From Ctenosaura bakeri (taxonomy: Eukaryota; Chordata; Lepidosauria; Squamata; Iguanidae): a stretch of DNA of 64,000 nt. Positions 58,500-64,000 of the stretch are shown here, piece by piece. Location of the stretch: the NCBI GenBank assembly GCA_948474755.1, contig CAOLHI010000057.1:744001-808000 (forward strand). Reading direction: 5' to 3'. The notes below the pieces were generated by a model. It was given only the letters and a program-made list of their open reading frames with translations. It had not been told where the DNA came from and did not search any database. The translations under genes were made by a program, and so were the position numbers. How positions within the stretch are numbered: position 1 is the first letter of the stretch; each line of letters opens with the position of its first letter.

Positions 58500-59135
58500 A
58501 GTTGGAATGTCTGGATAGCCCTTTCACTTTGTCCCACCACCTTCTTAGGCCATTTCCGCATGGCACACTTATAGTGCGATGATTCCACTTTCAACCTCCT
58601 ATGGAATCCTGGGGTTTGCAGTTCCAGGAGGGCCCAGTTGGCCCCTCCCGGAACTGCAAACCCCAGGATCCCATAGGAGGTTGAAAGTGGAATCATCGCG
58701 CTATAAGAGTGTAGTGAGGAAATGTTCTTAGACTCTTTTGATGGGAACAAAGGAGAGGGCCTTCTCAGTGGCTGCTCCCAGACTTTAAAACTCCCTCTCT
58801 AGAGAAGCCTGGATGGTTCTGTCCTTGTTCTTCTTCTGTGAGCAAATCAAAACATTCTTGTGCCATCAGGCTTCTATAAACTGACAAGGATTGGGCTATT
58901 AATGCTGTGCAGTTTTATGGTTTGTGTATAGTCTTTTAGTGTATTTTAATATTTTTAGTGTTTTTAATTTCATAAATGATTTTAAACATTTTTTAATCTT
59001 ATGTTTATGCTTCCATAAATGTTTTGCATTGTTTTAAATTTGTATTGTTTTAAATATACAATTAGCCACCCTGAGTTCCATTATCAAGAGAAAGACGGAT
59101 GTAAATGAATAAAATGAATAGATAAATCAATAAAT
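58500..59135 (+). mobile_element. L2-like LINE 3' end, interrupted by a MITE
   Basis: Sequence before 58547 ('ctttgtcccaccaccttc') and after 58728 ('gactcttttgatgggaacaa', 'agagggccttctcagtggct') is continuous with the L2-like copy at 37740. It ends in 'caccctgagttccattatca' and an 'aatgaataaaatgaat' tail. Confidence 0.7.
58548..58727. mobile_element. Palindromic GGCC-ended MITE (copy H), inside L2
   Basis: It starts GGCCATTTCCGCA and ends GAGGAAATGTTC, with TTA on both sides (58545-58547 and 58728-58730). The 180-bp body is an almost perfect hairpin of GC-richer sequence ('cctggggtttgcagttccag' and complement). Its centre lacks the 'ctctggctgagaattc' block, as in copy A, so A and H form a separate subfamily. 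Confidence 0.9.
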
Positions 59136-59139
59136 AAAG

Positions 59140-59858
59140 TTCTTAGTTAACTTAATGATACTATTAAAAAGCCAATCTATTTTATATTTTCTAGTTGGTT
59201 GCTTACTGAAAGACTAATTCACTTAGATTTGTTTAAGATTACAGGCCTTATTGCACAAAGGTGTCATACCGCCAGAGCAACACATTAGTATTTTTTCAGG
59301 TTCAGTGCTATTACACAACATTGTTACCCACCAGCAGCTATCCTGTTGCAAACCATTCAAAATCTGCCTGTTTCCAGTGCTGAAAATAATCTGTTAATGA
59401 TTCCCCTTTCTCACAACAATCCTGTTAGCTGTGGTAGTGTGGTTTCTCAATAGCACTTGATAGTATTTCCTTCCATAGCCAGTCCGGTAGTGGGTGTGGT
59501 GTGAGCATTCCCAGATTTTCCCCTCCTCAGCTACTTCTATGGTGATCTCTGCCAAACAACCTACAAACCACTTCTGATGCTCGAGGAGTGAACATGGTAG
59601 GAGAAGTGGAGAGCGGGTCACACAACATGGTACATTCAAAATCTATCACCTCTCTGTGGTTGTTCTAAATTTCTCATTCAAGTTTATTTTTTTTTTAAAA
59701 TACTTTTTTAGCATTATAGTGCAAAAATAGCATACTGGCGCATCATGATGTTGCAACATTGCTGCGCTAGTACGGCTTAAAAAACAACAACTGATCATGA
59801 GCTGTGGGGTGGGGAAAAGGTGGGAAGACACTGTAATGACACTGTAATGCAGTGGAAA
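59140..59858. other. Non-coding DNA, nothing recognised
   Basis: No repeat family or exon recognised before the long GGCC-ended element. Confidence 0.4.
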
Positions 59859-59862
59859 CATT

Positions 59863-60361
59863 GGCCCTTTCCACATGAGGTGAGTGAATCGCTCCGTGCC
59901 GCTACTACTGGCTCTTCTTGGGTCCAAAGTAATGCAGACTTTCCCTTGAGCCCTTCTGCAGGGCTCCTCCATTAGTGCAGGGCAAACTGGAGCAGTGTGA
60001 GGTCTGTAGATCCGCACTGCTCTGGCTCAAAATGGCAGCTTCCGGTGTCTTCGTGGGAGTGGACCAACCGCTGACACTGGTCACACCCACAGCCCGCCCT
60101 CTGCTGATCACAGGCTTGTGTTGGTGCGAGCCTGCGCATCTGCACAGGTAAGTAGGAACGCAATGGCGCATTCAAGAAAATGTAAAGACTGGATTTTTCT
60201 GGTCTTTACTTAGCACACTGGAAGACCACTTGGGGGCGGGTTGGATCGGACTAAGGTGCGGAACTAAGTTAAATAGTCCACACCTAGTCTGATCCAAGGT
60301 GCGGATGACCTCTGTACCAGGACGCCTTGGCCCGTTTTAACTGCCTCGTGCGGAAAGGACC
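59863..60361. mobile_element. Long GGCC-ended DNA transposon, 499 bp, intact borders
   Basis: It starts GGCCCTTTCCACATGAGG and ends CTCGTGCGGAAAGGACC, with ATT on both sides (59860-59862 and 60362-60364). GC content is clearly higher than the flanks. It aligns by eye with 28644-29098 and the split copy at 54535. No transposase is encoded. Confidence 0.82.
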
Positions 60362-60364
60362 ATT

Positions 60365-60775
60365 GATACCAATAGTGCTACTCATCTGCCTATGTTGAAA
60401 AGGTGTGGTAAAGAGCATTCATAACCCAATACCATCACAGAAATGGCAAAGCTGGGATTCAAATGGAACAATGCAATATTGAGATATGGTGTGATAAGAC
60501 TTTTTAGTTTGCTTTTAGTTTGTCCCTCACAACTGGAGAATTACAATGATTAGGAAACAATGTGGTCTGAAGTTCATAATTTGAATAAGATTATTTGCTT
60601 AGTGCAGCTTAGAAAAGGCTGCTTTTTTTTTTTTCTGTATCCAGAGAGACTGTGTTCTGTACCAGTCACCAGATGTTGGCTCCCTGTCTGCCCTAGGAAA
60701 ATTAGTTCTGAAGTTCTTCAAAGTTCCCACATGAAGGTTTGCAGAAATTCTGGGCTTTTTCTGGGATCTATGTGG
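60365..60775. other. Non-coding DNA, nothing recognised
   Basis: Includes a T-run near 60624. No element ends identified. Confidence 0.4.
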
Positions 60776-60778
60776 AGA

Positions 60779-60813
60779 AAAACAAACAAACAAACAAACA
60801 AACAAACAAACAA
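60779..60813. repeat. (AAAC)n microsatellite
   Basis: About eight perfect AAAC units; it produces N-K-Q-T repeats in the overlapping frames. Confidence 0.96.
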
Positions 60814-60984
60814 CCTAAAGAAAGGGAAGATGTAAGGAGAGAAGATGATAAGGGTATTACCCCAAAACGTGGCTGCCACAAGGGCCCACCAGCAAGGCCA
60901 GTACCTCTGTTCAATAATAGAGAATCATTTCACCTAAAAAATAGGAGGCCTGCAAGAGGGGGTGATAACACAAGCAAATTATTT

Positions 60985-61355
60985 CCCTCACTGTCACAAG
61001 CATGGTTGGTGGGGATATGAGAGAGAACCTTCTTAGTGGCTGCCCCTAGACTCTGGAACTCCCTTTCCAAAGAAGCCAAAATAGCACCCTCTCCTTGTTG
61101 TCTTTCCAGCAGCAGGAAAAGACCATTTTTTATTCATTCAGGCATTTCAATACAGAAAGTTTTTAAATAATAGGCTAGGGGGTGCTGTACGATTTTAATT
61201 TTGATTGTTTCTTTTAATATCTTATTAGCTGTTTTAAATCTTTTATAGTTTAATTCTAATATGGACTATTTATATGTTTTTAAGTTGTATTGTTCTAATA
61301 ATAGGCCCCATGTTGGGCAAAAAGCAGGATACAAATAAAGATAATAATAAATTTT
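60985..61355 (+). mobile_element. L2-like LINE 3' end
   Basis: It contains 'gagaaccttcttagtggctg', 'cctagactctggaactccct' and 'attttttattcattcaggca', a T-rich middle, 'ccatgttgggcaaaaagcag' and an 'acaaataaagataataataa' tail. The order matches the copies at 3095, 37740 and 58500. Confidence 0.65.
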
Positions 61356-61359
61356 TAGT

Positions 61360-61988
61360 GGGATGGGTGAGAAATGGGACATTCAACATTTTTCATGACT
61401 GGTTCCTTTTCCCCCAAGATCAAAACAATGCCAAATAGGGGTGGCAAAGTAGGAATAAATTCATGGATTTTCTTTTTCAGCTTCTAGTCAAACTTTCAGT
61501 GCAGACTCTACCCACGATAACTTAACATAAGCTTAACAATTACATTTTGCTCTTGCCTCCAGTTCTCGAATTCCCACTTTGAAACACTTTAGGCATCAGG
61601 TTAAAACTGTATTGTTTTCCCAACCATTTCACAGTAAATAGTGCAGAGTGGCTTATTAGTTTGACAGCTGCTCTCATCAGATGTTTCAGGTACTTAGGTT
61701 TTTAGACTGAAAGGTGTTTCATTTGTTTGCTGTAGCATTTCATTTTTTAAGAAAACTGATTTGTGTTAGCTGGCTTGCAAACCAAGTCTAGCACAGAATC
61801 AAAAGAAAAAAACTAAATATTAGTTCTGTTTCCTAATAAATCATCACTTTCAACAAGAATCATTATCTTCAGGGTCATTTTCTGTTAGAAAAATTTCTCT
61901 CTGGGGTTTAAAAGAGCCAAGGGGGAGGGACATGGCTAAATTGCCCCCCATGCCTTCCAGAGGAATATAAATATATACATACATACAG
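61360..61988. other. Non-coding DNA, nothing recognised
   Basis: No repeat or exon recognised. Confidence 0.4.
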
Positions 61989-61990
61989 AT

Positions 61991-62019
61991 GTCTGTGTGT
62001 GTGTGTGTGTGTGTGTGTG
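61991..62019. repeat. (GT)n microsatellite
   Basis: About 14 GT units, preceded by short 'atac' repeats. Confidence 0.95.
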
Positions 62020-62034
62020 CATATTTGTTAAAAA

Positions 62035-62115
62035 TTGATTTGGGATCCCAGGAAACCTGGAGGGGGCACATGAAGGCCTGCAGGCTGCACTTTCCCCATT
62101 CCTGCTCCAGAATCT
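62035..62115. mobile_element. Possible hAT-derived right end
   Basis: The stretch 'gggcacatgaaggcctgcag' then 'gctgcactttccccattcct' resembles the right half of reptilian hAT elements. The left end is not located. Confidence 0.35.
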
Positions 62116-62299
62116 AGTCCATTGCTCAGCAACAGTAGAGAATGCTCTCCCATATTCAGGAGAGAAGAAAATTCACCTACCAGTCCAGTCAACTTCTGTA
62201 CATGTAACAGCAGTGTGTGCTATATTTTTCTTTGCTTCAGGCAACAAAATGTCTTATGTTGGTCTTGTGGATAAGGACAGACGTATGGATAGTGTATTT

Positions 62300-62525
62300 G
62301 CATTGTGATATAGTGGTATGGACATTGGATTGTGACTCTAGAAACCAGGGTTTGAATCTCTGCTCAACCATGGAAACCCACTGTGTGACTTTGGGCAAGT
62401 CACATTTTCTCAGCCTCAGAGTAGGCAAAGGAAAAGTCCCTCTGAATAAATCTTGCCAAGAAAACCCTGTGATAGGGTTACCTTGGGGTTGTCATAAGGT
62501 GGAAATGACTTGAAGGCACACAACA
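62300..62525 (+). mobile_element. tRNA-derived CORE/MIR-like SINE, best copy
   Basis: The A-box region is 'gatatagtggtatggacatt' and the B-box region 'aaccagggtttgaatctctg'. The core is 'gtgtgactttgggcaagtca' with 'ttctcagcctcagagtaggc'. It continues 'cttgccaagaaaaccctgtg' and ends 'gaaatgacttgaaggcacac' plus AACAA. This is the most complete of three copies (16226, 29128). Confidence 0.82.
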
Positions 62526-62529
62526 AGTT

Positions 62530-63555
62530 TTGCGTTCAGGACAAAAGCCCTTGGAGATAATGTCATCGCAAGCAGAATTCAATTTGGCTCAATATTACCT
62601 GACAACATTCACAGTGAATTTGGGGAGAGGGAAGAAAGATGCTGATCTTGCCCTTACTCTGCAGGTCTGACAGATTCATAAATAAGAATGCATATGGCAA
62701 AAGGGAAGGGGCACCAGAAGCAGAGGTTTAGTTTTTACTAATTTATTCCACATTGCTCTCAGCCTCCTGCCTGGTTGGCTGAAATGTTTGAACCATTGCC
62801 ACTTTTGCTGCCATGAGCATCCCACAGTTTGATGTTTAACTTGCAGGACAGGAGCCCAGATTCCATTTCTCTCAGTGTTGTATGCTTACTGAAATAGGAA
62901 ATGTCATAAGCAGCTTGCCTGTTTACTTTCTAGTCTTTGTCTTGGGGGATGTTAGGCTGTAACAAAAGATGATCAGCATGGAGAAAGGGAGGCAAGGAGT
63001 ACAGCACGAGTACCCCTGCTTCCTGTTATTGTTCTGCTTTATCTGAGTGTTGGTGCTTGATTTTACCAGGATTTTTCTCTGTATCATTACATAATGGACT
63101 CTGCTCTAATTCTAATCTTCCAGCTGGGTAATGAATATAGGATATTAATTTCCATAAAAGATGACTTCTTGAAAACTTCATTAGCATAGAGTGCTGTTTC
63201 AGCCTCTGTCAACTAACAATATATTCCCTTCTGGGTTGTTTCGCAAAGCTTTTGAAAATATCCATCAGTGGCAAAAAGCAGTGCCTCCCCACTTTGCTAG
63301 AGCTTGATTATCAGTTTGATTGGTCCTTTTATTTAAAAAAAAAAATGAACATTTGGAATGGAATATGACTTCATAAACAGCCCCAGAAATTGTCAGACCT
63401 GTTCTATATATTCATATAATGTGTGGCTATTAGATTGTTCTTGAAATGTGCAATTAGTTAGGAAGGCAATCTGTTTCAAGAATGTACAATGGAGAATCTT
63501 ATTTTGACACTCTGACATCAGACTAGGAGTGCACCATCTGAAGTATGTGCCTTTT
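62530..63555. other. Non-coding DNA, nothing recognised
   Basis: AT-rich sequence with no element ends or plausible exons recognised. Confidence 0.4.
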
Positions 63556-63559
63556 CTAT

Positions 63560-63940
63560 GGCCCTTTCTGCACCTTACCTTTTTTCGGCTCTGGGGTGCG
63601 GGGATCACATGAGCAGCCTCCAGTGAGAGGCTCTTGTGTCCCTGCTGCTTCAGCTCTGCACGAGCTGCCTGCTCCCAAGCAGGTAGCACAAGAGCCCCAC
63701 CTCTTCTTTCTGCAGCACGCACTGGGGCTCCACACGCATGGCAAGTGCTCATTGGGCCCTGCAGCAATGCGTGATCGTCCGCCATTTTTGGCTGAAAGCT
63801 GAAAATGAAAAAGTGCACGAGCGGCACCTGCCCTACCCTGGAGCATCGAGTGATTGTGAGTGCATTGTGCAGATCGCTCTTCACAATCGCACGACGCTCC
63901 AGGTGCTCTTTCACATGGCAAATGCCATGAGAAAAAGGCC
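63560..63940. mobile_element. GGCC-ended DNA transposon, 381-bp GC-rich subtype
   Basis: It starts GGCCCTTTCTGCACC and ends CATGAGAAAAAGGCC, with TAT on both sides (63557-63559 and 63941-63943). The interior is GC-rich and unrelated by eye to the other subtypes. Overlapping frames of 193, 121 and 85 codons on both strands have no recognised domain and reflect base composition. Confidence 0.75.
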
Positions 63941-63944
63941 TATG

Positions 63945-64000
63945 TTGAGCAGACGTGGCAAAAATGTGGCCCATGGGTTACATGCACCCTTTGGACCCAA
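63945..64000. mobile_element. Possible start of a hAT element, cut by window end
   Basis: The sequence 'gtggcaaaaatgtggcccat' and 'gggttacatgcacccttt' resembles the first part of reptilian hAT elements. Only about 55 bases are present. Confidence 0.25.

Noticed and set aside
5037..58730. Calling the palindromic MITEs hAT elements
   Set aside because: Clean copies show 3-bp, not 8-bp, direct flanks, and their ends start GGCC rather than CAG.
3448..60813. CRISPR-like arrays among the regular repeats
   Set aside because: All tandem arrays are simple microsatellites with no unique spacers, and the sequence is vertebrate.
10203..62525. Functional tRNA genes at the SINE heads
   Set aside because: A- and B-box-like segments are present but no cloverleaf with proper acceptor stem was found; they belong to SINEs.
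63393..63974. 193- and 121-codon frames near the end of the window
   Set aside because: They overlap a GC-rich element with inverted ends and a TAT duplication; open frames on both strands reflect composition.

Overview
The window is nuclear DNA of a vertebrate, most probably a squamate reptile and perhaps an iguanian lizard. It is AT-rich and gene-poor, and it holds a reptilian mixture of repeats: CR1 LINEs ending in ATTCTATG repeats, L2 and RTE/Bov-B LINE pieces, L1 3' ends, tRNA-derived SINEs of the Sauria and CORE/MIR-like types, solo LTRs, and many short DNA transposons. The species is an inference from these families and cannot be fixed from this sequence alone. No complete host gene, rRNA, tRNA gene, CRISPR array or bacterial-type operon is visible. 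The window looks intergenic or deep intronic.

Layout. 1-15 kb: quiet DNA with an L2 tail running into a GAA/GGA microsatellite, several short palindromic transposons, a Sauria-type SINE and a Tigger-like element. 15-18.5 kb: two minus-strand stretches that look like host exons (15199-15322 and 18305-18444), both unproven. 18.9-28 kb: a decayed CR1 split by a solo LTR, another solo LTR with a perfect 5-bp duplication, a 124-bp foldback, and antisense CR1 and L2 reverse-transcriptase remnants. 28.6-33 kb: a long GGCC-ended transposon, a SINE, and a 5'-truncated CR1 with an uninterrupted 774-codon frame, the only convincing long coding sequence. 33-43 kb: Bov-B, CR1, L2 and SINE fragments and a second Tigger-like element. 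43-49 kb: two related LTRs in opposite orientation on either side of a 5'-truncated L1 with an 18-bp target duplication. 51-64 kb: a further solo LTR, more palindromic elements, an L1 nested in a DNA transposon, two more GGCC-ended elements and a CORE-SINE.

The most coherent signal is a set of non-autonomous DNA transposons whose bodies differ (about 180-200 bp palindromes, a 293-bp form, a 381-bp GC-rich form, a 450-500 bp form) but which share ends close to GGCC(A/C)TTTCC and 3-bp target duplications. This suggests one PIF/Harbinger-like transposase mobilised several subfamilies. Nothing seen amounts to a new multi-gene system; the interest lies in nested insertions with readable target duplications and in two candidate exons.
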